From positions 62,001-126,000 of the forward strand of contig JAGVSJ010000001.1 in NCBI GenBank assembly GCA_019720975.1: a stretch of DNA of 64,000 bases, read 5' to 3'. The notes beneath the pieces are model-generated. The model was not told where the DNA came from and did not search any database. It worked only from the letters and a program-made list of their open reading frames with translations. Source of the stretch: Candidatus Sysuiplasma superficiale (lineage in GTDB: Archaea; Thermoplasmatota; Thermoplasmata; Sysuiplasmatales; Sysuiplasmataceae). The position numbers were made by a program, and so were the translations under genes. Below, piece after piece: positions 15,115 to 24,769 of this stretch. Position 1 is the stretch's first letter, and every line of letters begins with the position of its first letter.

Positions 15115-18045
15115 GTGAATGCTGACGCTTCAACCATTCTTGTTCTTGCTTTCGCGGCCATAACAGTTTTCTCCCTGCTCATAACGTCAAGAAATTTGGC
15201 CGTTGTCAGGCTGTTCCTCAGAAACGCCATGGGCAACAGGAAGAGGATGGTGCTCATAATTGCGGGCCTGATGATAGGCTCGGCGATGATAAGTGGGGCA
15301 CTTGTGATGAGGAGCAGCATGCTTGAACTGAGCAGCAACCTTGTTGCGCTGAGTTACGGCCACATCGACGAGACGGTCACCGATGCCGGAAATTCGTTGT
15401 ACGGCAATATATTCAATTATTCAGCCTACACAGCATTCAACAGGAGCATCGCGCAGTACAGCGATGTTGCTGCCGCAGTGCCTATGATCTACGAGACCGT
15501 CAGCGTATTCGACAACAGCACCGGCGTTCCGTACCAGGACTTAGGATTCGTGGGGACGCCATGGTGGTCCAACAGCGTGCTTGGAAATTTTGTTTCCATA
15601 AATGGCAGCATCGTCACATCCCTCCCTGTTGGAGGTATCATGATTGACCAGCTTGCGGCATCGCAGCTCGGCGCCAGGGCAGGGAACAGTCTGACCGTGT
15701 ATTTCGGTCCATCTGTCCATTACACAGGGAGGGTCTACGCTGTTGTAAAGGACAACTACCGCGGATATTTTGATTCAGGCTACAACATATTCATGAGACT
15801 CAGAGGTGCCCAGTCGGCCGGCAACTACCCCTCAGGCATCAGCATGATTGCTGTCTCCAACCGTGGAGGCGTCCTTTCATCGGCCGGACTTTCGGACAGG
15901 GTGATGTCCGAAATCAACCTGACGCTTGCCTCAGTGAACCTGAATTACGGACTGTCACTCTCAGCTCATGCGTTGCTTGCGGACCAGCTGAACACCATAC
16001 ATTCCGAGATCAGCGATCTTGCAGATCTCTATCTTGCACTGAGCCTCTTCGCTGTTGCGGCGGGGCTCATACTCGTTGTAACCATATTCTACATGCTTGC
16101 GGAGGAAAGAGTGAAGGATCTGGGTATACTCAGGGCGATAGGTGTGAGCAGGAGCAGGATAACCGGTGGCTTCATTTCCGAGGGTTTCGTATACACGCTC
16201 ATTTCATCATTCGCCGGTTCACTGCTTGGAGTTGCTATAGGTTTCGCAATGATGTTTGGTTTCGTTCAGCTGTTCGGCCAGACGTTTTCAGAGCCCGTCA
16301 GAGCCACCGGAATACTTCTTTCATCATTCACCGTCACTCCGGGTGACATAATTTCGGGCTTCTCGGCGGGAGGAATAGCGACTTTTGCAGTCATAGTGAT
16401 CGCGAGCTACAGGACGGGAAGGATGAGTGTGGTTGACGCCATAAGGAGAATTGCTGCACAGCCTAAGGGCGTTGCCCACCGTGGCACAGCCACAGCTTCC
16501 TCCTTAATCCTCCTCTCACTGATTGTCACTGCCGCAGGATACCTCTCAGATTCGCTGGAACTTTTGATGCTGGGAATTTCTCTTGTAATCCTTTCCTCCT
16601 TCTGGCTCATATTCCGCTTATCGGGACGCGACGTGGTAGCGGGAATCGCCGGCCTCGCACTTGTCCTGTTCTGGGGGCTTCCGCAGTCATGGGATGTCTT
16701 CCCCCGGAGTTTTTCCTACAGCTACTACATTTATGTTGAGTCAGGAATCTTTCTCGTTTCCGGGGGTATACTGATATTCTTTGCGGCAGAACCGCTGCTC
16801 ATGAAACTGGTAAGGGGATCCGGGAGAAGGAGAGGTATGGCATCACTGCGCCTCGCCATGTCCTTCACAACACAGAAAAAGGTAAGGACCGCCATCTCCC
16901 TGGCGCTCTTCTCTTTTGTCATATTCGGGATTGTATCTGTGTCTGTTCTCGGGAGCATGCTAGATCAGGCGGCGGTGCAGACCGTTGCGAAGCAGAGCGG
17001 CGGCTACAATTTTGTGCTCTACAGCGGAGACGGAGCAAACATCACGTCCACTGTTGAAGGTAACAGCACGCTGTCACGCTACATTTCGGAGGCAAGCCTG
17101 ATTTATGACACTACAACCACATTCACTGCCGGCGGCCACGGACTCTTCATTTACCCCCTCGTGGGAATCACATCCTGGAACGGAAGCAGCAGCTTCTTCG
17201 TCCAGAACAGATACAGGTTTTACAGCTATCTTCCACGCTACGCATCAGGAGAGGCCGTATGGAATGCAGTCAGAAACAATTCGTCTCTCGCTGTGGTGGA
17301 TATGACACTCGCTGGCGTGAAGCAGGGGGATTTTGCGCAGGGAATAAGGGTGAATACCAGAGTGGGCCTCGGACAGACAGTCACGGTTTACGGCATCAAC
17401 AGGACAGAGAGAGAGGTCACTGTCATAGGCATACTTGATGAATTCGGTTTTCAGGGCGTCTTCGCAAATGCTGCGCTTATGGGGTCACTCGGATTGAAGA
17501 GGAATGCGTATCCTGTGCTCTTCATCAGGATTGCGCGCGACGTCTCTCCGACTGCTGCTTCGATACAGCTGAGGAAGGCTCTCACTGACTACAACCCTGT
17601 GCTTCTCAACCTCAACCTGATAGCGGAGCAGCTGACCATGGACATAGATGGTATAGTGGAAATGACCGAAATTTTCATCGCCATGGGGCTGGTCGCAGGC
17701 ACTGCCGGCCTAGGAATTATTGCTATGCGTTCTGTTACTGAGAGATACCAGAGCATCGGTCTTCTCCGTGCTCTTGGCTTTACAAGAAAGCTCGTCTCTT
17801 TCTCCTTCCTGTCGGAATTCATTTTCATCGCCCTTTCGGGTTCTGCCATAGGTGTGGTGATGAGTCTGATCAACGGCAACATTATAGCGGGGAGGCTGAG
17901 TTCACTCCTCACATTCACCTATTCGGCCGTCGACATACTTCTGCTGGTTGCACTCTCCGTCCTCCTCACTGTCCTGGCTGTGCTCAGTTCGGTGAAGGCC
18001 GTATCAGCGATTGAACCTTCTGCATCACTCAGATACATAGAGTGA
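15115..18045 (+). CDS. FtsX-like ABC permease (MacB-type), large
   Basis: A 976-residue membrane protein starting at GTG 15115. It begins with two membrane helices (about 4-23 and 41-63), a large extracytoplasmic domain (about 64-300), a first FtsX module of three or more helices (about 303-435) with LAEERVKDLGILRAIGVSR, further hydrophobic helices (about 460-560), a second extracytoplasmic domain (about 600-830), and a second FtsX module (about 850-970) with RYQSIGLLRALGFTRK. With the preceding ATPase it should form a lipoprotein/peptide exporter or mechanotransmitter. The substrate is unknown. Many NxS/T sites in the outer domains suggest glycosylation. Confidence 0.9.
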   Translation: MNADASTILVLAFAAITVFSLLITSRNLAVVRLFLRNAMGNRKRMVLIIAGLMIGSAMISGALVMRSSMLELSSNLVALSYGHIDETVTDAGNSLYGNIFNYSAYTAFNRSIAQYSDVAAAVPMIYETVSVFDNSTGVPYQDLGFVGTPWWSNSVLGNFVSINGSIVTSLPVGGIMIDQLAASQLGARAGNSLTVYFGPSVHYTGRVYAVVKDNYRGYFDSGYNIFMRLRGAQSAGNYPSGISMIAVSNRGGVLSSAGLSDRVMSEINLTLASVNLNYGLSLSAHALLADQLNTIHSEISDLADLYLALSLFAVAAGLILVVTIFYMLAEERVKDLGILRAIGVSRSRITGGFISEGFVYTLISSFAGSLLGVAIGFAMMFGFVQLFGQTFSEPVRATGILLSSFTVTPGDIISGFSAGGIATFAVIVIASYRTGRMSVVDAIRRIAAQPKGVAHRGTATASSLILLSLIVTAAGYLSDSLELLMLGISLVILSSFWLIFRLSGRDVVAGIAGLALVLFWGLPQSWDVFPRSFSYSYYIYVESGIFLVSGGILIFFAAEPLLMKLVRGSGRRRGMASLRLAMSFTTQKKVRTAISLALFSFVIFGIVSVSVLGSMLDQAAVQTVAKQSGGYNFVLYSGDGANITSTVEGNSTLSRYISEASLIYDTTTTFTAGGHGLFIYPLVGITSWNGSSSFFVQNRYRFYSYLPRYASGEAVWNAVRNNSSLAVVDMTLAGVKQGDFAQGIRVNTRVGLGQTVTVYGINRTEREVTVIGILDEFGFQGVFANAALMGSLGLKRNAYPVLFIRIARDVSPTAASIQLRKALTDYNPVLLNLNLIAEQLTMDIDGIVEMTEIFIAMGLVAGTAGLGIIAMRSVTERYQSIGLLRALGFTRKLVSFSFLSEFIFIALSGSAIGVVMSLINGNIIAGRLSSLLTFTYSAVDILLLVALSVLLTVLAVLSSVKAVSAIEPSASLRYIE

Positions 18046-18121
18046 ACATTATGGCTGACATCTGTCAGACGGAATCGATACAATTATAAGCATCCACTTC
18101 CATAACGGGAACGGGATTGGG

Positions 18122-18604
18122 ATGCCGATAGCAGCCGAGATGATACTCAGGAACAGCGTGCTGAGGACGCACTGGCTTAAAAGGGTTGCAGCAGGGGTGG
18201 TTGACATAGTCACCGTGTTTGTGCCTGTCTGGGCCGTGGGCATTACATTTGGGTTCAGCAGGCTCTATTTCGACATATTTGTAGGGATAGCCTCCGGCGT
18301 CTGCTGGTTCATCTACAGCACTTTTGCCGAGTACTATTACGGATTCACGCTCGGTAAGAAGATAATGATGCTTCGCATATCATCGGAGAAGGGAGAGGTG
18401 ATGCTCCACGAAACTGCGTTCAGGAACATATCCAAACTATTCTGGTACATACTTCTGCCTCTCGACCTTCTGCTCGGCTTCTTCACGTACGGCGATCCGA
18501 GACAGAGATTCAGCGACAGGGTATTTGGCACTACAATTGTTTCGGCGCAGCCTGCAAGTTCGCTCATAAAGGTCAAACTCAGGAAGACGAGTTTTAACCA
18601 CTGA
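18122..18604 (+). CDS. RDD family membrane protein
   Basis: A 160-residue protein with the RDD fold: a basic N-terminal stretch LKRVAAGVVDIVTVFVPVW (the R-D signature around Arg and Asp), two membrane helices, YYYGFTLGKKIMMLRI in the middle, and a third hydrophobic segment with LLPLDLLLGF followed by QRFSDRVFGT. RDD proteins are small integral membrane proteins, some acting as ion antiporters; no specific function is claimed. It lies 76 bases after the FtsX permease and may be cotranscribed. Confidence 0.8.
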   Translation: MPIAAEMILRNSVLRTHWLKRVAAGVVDIVTVFVPVWAVGITFGFSRLYFDIFVGIASGVCWFIYSTFAEYYYGFTLGKKIMMLRISSEKGEVMLHETAFRNISKLFWYILLPLDLLLGFFTYGDPRQRFSDRVFGTTIVSAQPASSLIKVKLRKTSFNH

Positions 18605-18610
18605 GGTCCG

Positions 18611-19333
18611 CTACTCGAAGAGGGTGAAACCCTCTGATGTCACAGTATACTGGAGTATTTTAGTTCTCTCAGGATAGCTCTTAACCTTGCTAACTATGAA
18701 GTTGTTTTCGAACTTCTTGCCCACGCGTTCCCTCTCCAGCTCAATCAGTGTATCGCAGAGTGCGTCAATTGCATTCTGTGTCTTGCTGTCAAAAAGATCC
18801 TTTGTCATGGTTGCAAGCATCACTCCCCTGCATCGCTTGTTGTACGCCTTCAGAGTCCTGAGTGCACTGAGCACCTCTTCGACACCGTAATTGTCCAGGA
18901 AGAAATCGAGCGAATCTATTGTTATCCGGAAAGGAGGGGTTATCTTGAAAATCTCATGTGTGAGATAAGTGAGGAAATTGAACGGCCTTTCACCCTCTGG
19001 CTCGCTGTCGAAAACGTCATTGACTTTAATCCCCTCCTGCCTGTACCTTGTCACCTTCAGTTTCTTGAGCAGGACCGAGTCATAATACTTATCACCTATA
19101 TCCACAATTGTTATCTCCTTATTCCAACCGAAGCGCTTTATTGTGCTCAAAACCTCTTCACTGCTGTCCATCGTTGAGAAGTAGTAGCTCTTTTCCTCAC
19201 CTGCGGAAGCAAATTGCATCGCAAGAACACCCAGACCGGAGCCTGGATGACCGACAACTGAGCATAGTGACCCCTCTGCAAACCCGCCGCCCAGTGCAGC
19301 GTCAAGATTTTTGATCCCTGAGACAAAAGGCAT
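18611..19333 (-). CDS. KaiC/RecA-like protein with a damaged P-loop
   Basis: A 240-residue RecA-fold protein, last gene of a three-gene minus-strand operon. The start FVSGIKNLDAALGGGFAEGS is typical of KaiC-like ATPases. The Walker A position reads VVGHPGSGLGVLAM: the essential GK(T/S) is replaced by GLG, so ordinary ATP hydrolysis is unlikely. A Walker-B-like FRITIDSLDFF follows. It may act as a non-catalytic partner of the intact paralogue encoded two genes upstream. The ATG overlaps the upstream stop by one base (TAATG). It is convergent with the RDD gene, 6 bases away. Confidence 0.75.
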   Translation of the reverse strand: MPFVSGIKNLDAALGGGFAEGSLCSVVGHPGSGLGVLAMQFASAGEEKSYYFSTMDSSEEVLSTIKRFGWNKEITIVDIGDKYYDSVLLKKLKVTRYRQEGIKVNDVFDSEPEGERPFNFLTYLTHEIFKITPPFRITIDSLDFFLDNYGVEEVLSALRTLKAYNKRCRGVMLATMTKDLFDSKTQNAIDALCDTLIELERERVGKKFENNFIVSKVKSYPERTKILQYTVTSEGFTLFE

Positions 19334-19899
19334 TATTCTCCTCCGAAGCGCACAAGTTTGTCGCTGACAAGGCCGAGGAGTGTGCTGACTTCCTGCGTCT
19401 GCTGTTCCTTTATGCTCAGCATGAGTATCATCGCACCCCTGGAACGAAGACTGTTCACAAGTATATGCAGAAACTCGCCCATTATCTTCCAGTCGTTGTG
19501 AATATGAAGCGTGTTGATTGAATCGAGTATGACAAGCACATTCCTGCCATTTGATTTTCTGCGAAGGAACTCTACCTTCAACATTATATTTTCGAGCATT
19601 GTCGGGCTCTCGATGAGTATTATGTTTTCCTCCCTGCTCTGCTGCCCTGTCATCATGTTGGATATGCAGTCTATGAACTTCACGCCGCCCGTATCGACTC
19701 CGATGAGATCCATAGCGCTGATTATTGCCTTTGCAGGAACGGTGGATGCAACATATATGACATCAACGCCGCGTGAACTGTGATTCAGCATGCCCTTGAT
19801 CGCGTCGAAGTAGACGTCGGCTCCTATCTCCAGCGACGTGGAAGTGCTGGGCTCGAGCTTCTCTATTTCGGCAGCGACCTGCGTTGCTATGTCGTTCAT
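19333..19899 (-). CDS. KaiC/RAD55-like protein lacking a P-loop
   Basis: A 188-residue protein, middle gene of the KaiC-like cluster. It keeps the RecA-fold core strands, including GRNVLVILDSINTLHIHND as a Walker-B-like segment and AMILMLSIKEQQTQEV, but no GxxxxGK(T/S) is present anywhere. Such P-loop-less RAD55-like proteins occur in archaea with uncharacterised signalling roles. It overlaps the upstream ATPase gene by 4 bases (ATGA) and the downstream gene by 1 base, so all three are expected in fixed ratios. Function beyond that is unknown. Confidence 0.65.
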   Translation of the reverse strand: MNDIATQVAAEIEKLEPSTSTSLEIGADVYFDAIKGMLNHSSRGVDVIYVASTVPAKAIISAMDLIGVDTGGVKFIDCISNMMTGQQSREENIILIESPTMLENIMLKVEFLRRKSNGRNVLVILDSINTLHIHNDWKIMGEFLHILVNSLRSRGAMILMLSIKEQQTQEVSTLLGLVSDKLVRFGGE

Positions 19900-20675
19900 G
19901 ACTGATTCCCCTTGAGTAGAGGAACAAGGAGTGTTCCCGCTGTTGTGAGATCCAGAACGTACTTTGCCCTCGAATGTGATGTCCCTCTCATCTTTATCAC
20001 CTGGAGAGTTCGCAGCATGTCGCCGTTCCTCTCCAGATTTCCCATGAGTATCACGCCGTCAGCTATTGCCTCTTCAACACCGTATTTTGAGTAGGATGCG
20101 TCAGCTGCTGTGAGTTCTGAAATAAGAAGAGATGTTGTTCCCAGACCGGACAGCATCTTGCTGAGGCCGAGCATGAGGTTTCGCAGCTTTTCCTGAGTAT
20201 CAAGCTGATATGCGACAGATGTTATCGAATCTATGACAAGCCTGCGCGCGCGTGTCTCACGCGCAAGGTCGCCGATTGCCGCGACGAGAAGATCTACATC
20301 TTCGAGGCTCATCCTGTCCCTGTTGAATCCCAGTTTCGAGTATATCGCGGATATATCGATGAATGTGAGCTTTCCCGACTTTATCAGTTCACGCCTGAAA
20401 AAATCATATGGAATCATGTTGGCTATGAGCTTTTCAAACGGTTCAGTGACCGAGAGATAGAGTCCGTTCTCTCCGGCTATTGCACCATGGAGGAGGTATT
20501 CAAGGGACACGGATGTCTTGCCTGTACCGCAGTTGCCTGTCAGAAGAACGGTGTTATTGCGCGGAATACCTCCTCCCAGTATGCTGTCCAGGCCCTCTAT
20601 TCCTGTAAGGCATTTTTCCCTTCCAATGCCTACACCCTCTGCCCCTTCCATCTGGGAGACCGATTTCATCCGCAC
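19896..20675 (-). CDS. KaiC-like (RadA superfamily) ATPase
   Basis: A 259-residue protein with a complete ATPase core: CLTGIEGLDSILGGGIPRN, Walker A LLTGNCGTGKTSVSLEYL, and Walker B RRLVIDSITSVAYQ, followed by the TSLLISELT strand. One KaiC domain is present, not two. Archaeal single-domain KaiC-like proteins are thought to work in signal transduction. It is the first gene and the only one of the trio with an intact nucleotide site. Translation may start at GTG 20675 or ATG 20669. Confidence 0.85.
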   Translation of the reverse strand: MRMKSVSQMEGAEGVGIGREKCLTGIEGLDSILGGGIPRNNTVLLTGNCGTGKTSVSLEYLLHGAIAGENGLYLSVTEPFEKLIANMIPYDFFRRELIKSGKLTFIDISAIYSKLGFNRDRMSLEDVDLLVAAIGDLARETRARRLVIDSITSVAYQLDTQEKLRNLMLGLSKMLSGLGTTSLLISELTAADASYSKYGVEEAIADGVILMGNLERNGDMLRTLQVIKMRGTSHSRAKYVLDLTTAGTLLVPLLKGNQS

Positions 20676-20858
20676 ACAGGGTTCATTTGACAGTCTTTAC
20701 GATTATCAAGCTTTTTACAACAGTGACGGCAACTGATAATCTATGTCCCGCGCCAGAGAGTGCCATCTGCAGGAAAAGTAATTGATGCTGCGACGCCATC
20801 CGCCACCTCGGGCTGAATGATTCGACTTGGAGTTCCAGGCCTGATATGAGGTTTGGTG

Positions 20859-21488
20859 ATGGTTACGGCGACCGGAAGCGATGGAGAGGAAAGGGAGGGC
20901 AGTGAGCCGGTTATGGTGGTTGAGAATTGTGAGGAAGAGCTGTCCGACTGGCTGCTCTCCGAATACAGGCACTGTGCAGAACTCTGGCCGGGAACAGTAT
21001 TTACAAAAGTTAAGAGGAAGCAGGACAGGAGGATAATCAGTGATTTCGCGGTGGCCAGACAGGAAGATGCACTTACGTTCACTGGAGGGAGGGGATGCAT
21101 CATACTCGACCATAAGGCAGAAAAGACACTAACCAGGAGCGAGATGTTCAGCCACAGATACCTGATTGTGGGTGGCATACTCGGTTATGACAGACCCCTG
21201 GGAAGGACTGCAAAGCTGATCACACGAAGATTCGATCCGCGTAAAAACATCACAAGGAACATGGGTACGGTGCAGATGACCATTGACAGTGCTGTCTTTG
21301 TTGCAAGGGCCATGCTTCTCGGCGCTTCACTGAAAGATATAGAGATCACGGAACGGGTGGAGGTGAAATGGGATGACACTCATTCCACCATTCTCCCTTA
21401 CGGATATCCTCTGATTGATGGCCGGGTAATAATAACCCCCGGCCTTCTGGATGTCCTGAGCAAAGGATGGGGAGGTAGGGGGAAATGA
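20859..21488 (+). CDS. SPOUT methyltransferase of the Sfm1/DUF431 family
   Basis: A protein of about 209 residues resembling yeast Sfm1, a SPOUT-fold arginine methyltransferase that modifies ribosomal protein S3. Visible family marks are VVENCEEELSDWLLSEYRH at the N terminus, the knot region GGILGYDRPLGRTAKLITRRF, RNMGTVQMTIDSAVFVARAML, and PYGYPLIDGRVIITPGL near the end. Whether the archaeal protein acts on a ribosomal protein or on RNA is not known to me. TTG 20853, GTG 20856 and ATG 20859 are consecutive; I chose the ATG, with GAGGT six bases before it. Confidence 0.78.
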   Translation: MVTATGSDGEEREGSEPVMVVENCEEELSDWLLSEYRHCAELWPGTVFTKVKRKQDRRIISDFAVARQEDALTFTGGRGCIILDHKAEKTLTRSEMFSHRYLIVGGILGYDRPLGRTAKLITRRFDPRKNITRNMGTVQMTIDSAVFVARAMLLGASLKDIEITERVEVKWDDTHSTILPYGYPLIDGRVIITPGLLDVLSKGWGGRGK

Positions 21489-21490
21489 CG

Positions 21491-22414
21491 TCAGAACCTT
21501 GTCCTGTGCAAATTCCTGCCCGAGGGCATCTCCTTAACAGCGGGTGACCAGTAACCCATATCATAGGCAAGTTTCTGCAGCCGCCTGATCCTCTGTTCAA
21601 TCGGAGGATGTGTTGACATGATGTTCATCATAGTGCTGCGCATCCTCCCGCTACCGACAATATAGAGGGAAGAGGATGAAGGGCTAACAGGAAGGGGATG
21701 GGCACTGTTTATGTTTTCGAGCTTCTGAAGAGCCGAGGCAAGGGAAAGCGGATCGCCGATGGTTCTTGCTCCAACGATATCTGCCTCCGTCTCTCTCCTC
21801 CTTGAGATTGCCAGCTGGAGCAGGGCCGCAGCCAGAGGGACGGTGACCATCATAACCAGCAGACCGATGAGCCCGGTCTGGTTTCTTCTTCCGCCGAAGA
21901 TGGCTGCAAAGAAAAGCGAATTTGCAGCCCATGATATCGCACCGGCTATCGTTGCGGCAATGCTCATGACAAGTATGTCCCTGTCCTTGATGTGTGCCAT
22001 TTCATGCGCAATCACGCCTCTGAGTTCCCTGTCGTCCAGTACATTGAGGAGGCCAGAAGTGGCGCAGACAACAGCGTTGGAAGGATTCCTTCCAGTTGCA
22101 AACGCGTTGGGGGAAGTAAAACTTGAGATGGCAATTTTGGGCATAGGAAGATTGTAGGTCTGTGATACCTGCCTCACAGCCGAATAGAGACGGGGAGCCT
22201 CCGCCTCACTGACAAACCTTGCCCTGTTTGCTGAAAGAACGAGTTTTGTTGCAAAGAAATAGGTGAAGACATTGATGGCTGCTGAGATGAAGAGAAACAC
22301 CAGTGCACCGAGAATCGGCGATCCATAGAAGAGGTAACCTACAAAAGAGCCTATAATCAGGAATAGGCCGGTGAGTATCAGGAAAAGAACGGCAGTTCCT
22401 ATTCTTGGTCCCAT
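21491..22414 (-). CDS. htpX: HtpX-type membrane zinc metallopeptidase (M48)
   Basis: A 307-residue peptidase with two N-terminal membrane helices (about 8-60), the zinc motif GVIAHEMAHIKDRD (HExxH), two further helices (about 150-200), and the third zinc ligand in RRETEADIVGAR. HtpX degrades misfolded membrane proteins. The gene is convergent with the SPOUT methyltransferase gene, separated by two bases, and starts at ATG 22414. Confidence 0.95.
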   Translation of the reverse strand: MGPRIGTAVLFLILTGLFLIIGSFVGYLFYGSPILGALVFLFISAAINVFTYFFATKLVLSANRARFVSEAEAPRLYSAVRQVSQTYNLPMPKIAISSFTSPNAFATGRNPSNAVVCATSGLLNVLDDRELRGVIAHEMAHIKDRDILVMSIAATIAGAISWAANSLFFAAIFGGRRNQTGLIGLLVMMVTVPLAAALLQLAISRRRETEADIVGARTIGDPLSLASALQKLENINSAHPLPVSPSSSSLYIVGSGRMRSTMMNIMSTHPPIEQRIRRLQKLAYDMGYWSPAVKEMPSGRNLHRTRF

Positions 22415-22622
22415 TTGCCATACCTCCCGATCCGTCCTACCATGAACCTGTATTTCAAGCTATTTCTGAATATTATTCGGTATTTGGCAATACCCATACC
22501 CCGCCGAAAGCATATTTTCGCACGATTCCGTCATGTCTGGAGCGGGAATAGGAAAAAACCATATGGTTTCGCAAGCACGATTGAGGCGCTGAATGCGCCA
22601 TGCCTAATTTTCGCATCGGCAG

Positions 22623-22632
22623 TATTAAAATA
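22623..22632 (+). promoter_or_regulatory. TATA-like element of gdhA
   Basis: TATTAAAATA, about 88 bases before the glutamate dehydrogenase start. A GGGAG at 22699-22703, seven bases before ATG 22711, provides a ribosome site, so this gene appears to have a leader of about 55-60 bases. The rest of the 296-base spacer (22415-22710) shows no other gene. Confidence 0.45.
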
Positions 22633-22710
22633 CAAAGGACATACTGACTTCAACTTACTGTGACCGGGCCAGAAGTGCGGGCCACGGAATAATGCATCGG
22701 GAGTAATAAA

Positions 22711-23964
22711 ATGGCAGAACAACTTGATCAATTTGAAATTGCGGTTGAGCAGATAAAGAAGGCTGCTAAGATACTGAATCTGGACAGGGGAATGGTTGAG
22801 ATACTGACGCACCCCAAGAGAGAACTCACGGTCAATTTTCCCGTGAGGATGGATGACGATTCGGTGCGTGTTTTCACCGGCTACCGTGTTCAGTACAACT
22901 ATTCAAGGGGACCGTGCAAGGGGGGCGTCAGATACCACCCCAATGTGACACTAAACGAAGTCAGGGCTCTTGCAGCCTGGATGACCTGGAAGACGGCAGT
23001 TGTCAACCTTCCGTACGGAGGAGCGAAGGGAGGTGTCGTTGTTGATCCGAAGAAGCTCAGCAGAAACGAACTGGAGAGACTGACAAGGAGGTATACATCA
23101 GAGATAAGCATAATAATCGGACCTGAGAAGGATATACCGGCACCTGACGTTTATACCGATTCTCAGACAATGGCATGGATGATGGACACATTCAGCATGA
23201 TTAAGGGATATTCTGTCCCGGGTGTAGTGACCGGTAAACCATTGAGCGTTGGCGGTTCGGAAGGCAGAGGGGAAGCGACGGCAAGGGGCGCGATGTACGT
23301 TGCACGTGCTGCTGCAGAGACCGCAGGAATAGATACCAGGAAGGCGACTGTTGCTGTACAGGGCTTCGGAAACGCCGGATCTATAGGTGCCAGACTCTTC
23401 AGAAGCGAACTTGGCGCAAAGATTGTGGCCATAAGCGACAGCAAAGGAGCCATCTACAACAAGGATGGCATCGACATACCCAAGCTGGAGCAGTATAAGG
23501 CCAGAACAGGTTCAGTCGTAAACTTCCCGGGCACGAAGAATATGTCGAATGAAGAACTTCTGACCCTTGATGTGGACATACTGGTTCCCGCAGCACTGGA
23601 GAACCAGATAACGGAGAAGAATGCGTCCAAGATCAAGGCAAAGATGATTGTGGAGGAGGCGAACGGTCCTACGACGCCAAAGGCGGATGAGATACTCTTC
23701 AAGAATGACGTTATGCTGCTACCCGATGTGCTTGCAAATGCAGGCGGCGTGACAGTGAGTTATTTCGAATGGGTACAGGACATACAGAGCTTCTTCTGGT
23801 CGCTCGATGAAGTAAATCAGAAGCTGGAAAGGGTGATGACGTCAGCCTACAGGGACATACTTCCGATATCACAGAAGGAGAACATTGACATGAGGACAGC
23901 GGCATATGCGTATGCAGTGAAGAAAGTGGTTGATGCCCACACTGCAAGGGGACTCTGGCCCTGA
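22711..23964 (+). CDS. gdhA: Glutamate dehydrogenase
   Basis: A 417-residue enzyme interconverting glutamate with 2-oxoglutarate and ammonia. The substrate pocket is seen in SRGPCKGGVRYHPNV, the catalytic lysine in LPYGGAKGGVVVDPKK, and the dinucleotide-binding GxGxxG in VQGFGNAGSIGARL. The C-terminal LPDVLANAGGVTVSYFEWVQ is typical of the hexameric archaeal/bacterial type. Coenzyme preference cannot be stated. The gene ends 70 bases from the convergent HTH-CBS gene. Confidence 0.97.
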   Translation: MAEQLDQFEIAVEQIKKAAKILNLDRGMVEILTHPKRELTVNFPVRMDDDSVRVFTGYRVQYNYSRGPCKGGVRYHPNVTLNEVRALAAWMTWKTAVVNLPYGGAKGGVVVDPKKLSRNELERLTRRYTSEISIIIGPEKDIPAPDVYTDSQTMAWMMDTFSMIKGYSVPGVVTGKPLSVGGSEGRGEATARGAMYVARAAAETAGIDTRKATVAVQGFGNAGSIGARLFRSELGAKIVAISDSKGAIYNKDGIDIPKLEQYKARTGSVVNFPGTKNMSNEELLTLDVDILVPAALENQITEKNASKIKAKMIVEEANGPTTPKADEILFKNDVMLLPDVLANAGGVTVSYFEWVQDIQSFFWSLDEVNQKLERVMTSAYRDILPISQKENIDMRTAAYAYAVKKVVDAHTARGLWP

Positions 23965-24033
23965 AACGGTGATACGTGCCGCCGAAATGGATATTTTCAA
24001 ACCACTTAATTTTACATTTCCTGCATTATCCGG

Positions 24034-24597
24034 TCAGATCAGTTTGAGCAGATCAGATTTCGTAATGATCCCGGATATCTTTCCCTTCCTCTGCACAAGC
24101 ACAGCTGGACTGTGCGTCAGAAGCGCAGCAACGGATTCCACAGGCGTATCTTCGGTTATCACAGGATAGGCATCATTCATTACTTCCTCCACCTTTACCC
24201 TGGACAGCTCATCCAGGCCCATCCCTTCCCTCAGCTTGTTAAGTATTATCTCCTCCGATATGCTTCCTATTACACTTTCGCCGCTCATCACTGGCAGCTG
24301 GGAATATCCTCTCTTCTTCATCAGTTCAGAGACAGCAGCAAGAGTGGAATCATTGCTCACTGATACCACCGATGGATGCAGAACGTCCTTTGCCGTCTTC
24401 CTCAGTTTGCGGGATCGTCCTTCAGCCTCAAGCGTGTTGAAGACCCTGGTAACAATTTCATAACTTGCCGAGATGCTCTTTCGCTCGAGTTTTGCAATTG
24501 TTGACTGACTCACGTTTGCGGCCTTTGCCAGCTGGCTCTGAGTCATATCAAGCTGTTTTCGCATCTTCTTTATGTCCTCTATTCTTGGGAATGGCAT
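24034..24597 (-). CDS. HTH-CBS domain regulator
   Basis: A 187-residue protein with an N-terminal Xre-type helix-turn-helix (about 8-60: MTQSQLAKAANVSQSTIAKL) and two CBS domains (about 75-130 and 135-187) with KDVLHPSVVSVS, SQLPVMSGESVIGSI and SGIITKSDLLKLI. CBS pairs usually bind adenine nucleotides or SAM, so this is probably a metabolite-sensing DNA-binding regulator, a common archaeal design. It faces gdhA tail to tail. Target genes are unknown. Confidence 0.88.
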   Translation of the reverse strand: MPFPRIEDIKKMRKQLDMTQSQLAKAANVSQSTIAKLERKSISASYEIVTRVFNTLEAEGRSRKLRKTAKDVLHPSVVSVSNDSTLAAVSELMKKRGYSQLPVMSGESVIGSISEEIILNKLREGMGLDELSRVKVEEVMNDAYPVITEDTPVESVAALLTHSPAVLVQRKGKISGIITKSDLLKLI

Positions 24598-24769
24598 AGT
24601 CTAACAGATTGCAAAACAGCTATTAATTCGTATTCGAATATGCGCATTCCTGACTCTGCCTCAAGCCAAGTTTATGGATGTCTGAAGTGCAGTTGAATGG
24701 TTTTCTGATGTTCAAAGGTAATTATTCCTTTCCGAATTTTTGTAACAGCGACTGATTTATTAAACATCA

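Noticed and set aside
20760..20850. CTGA and TGATGC-like motifs suggesting a second C/D sRNA before the Sfm1-like gene
   Set aside because: The C-type boxes deviate at key positions and the spacings are irregular; no promoter fits.
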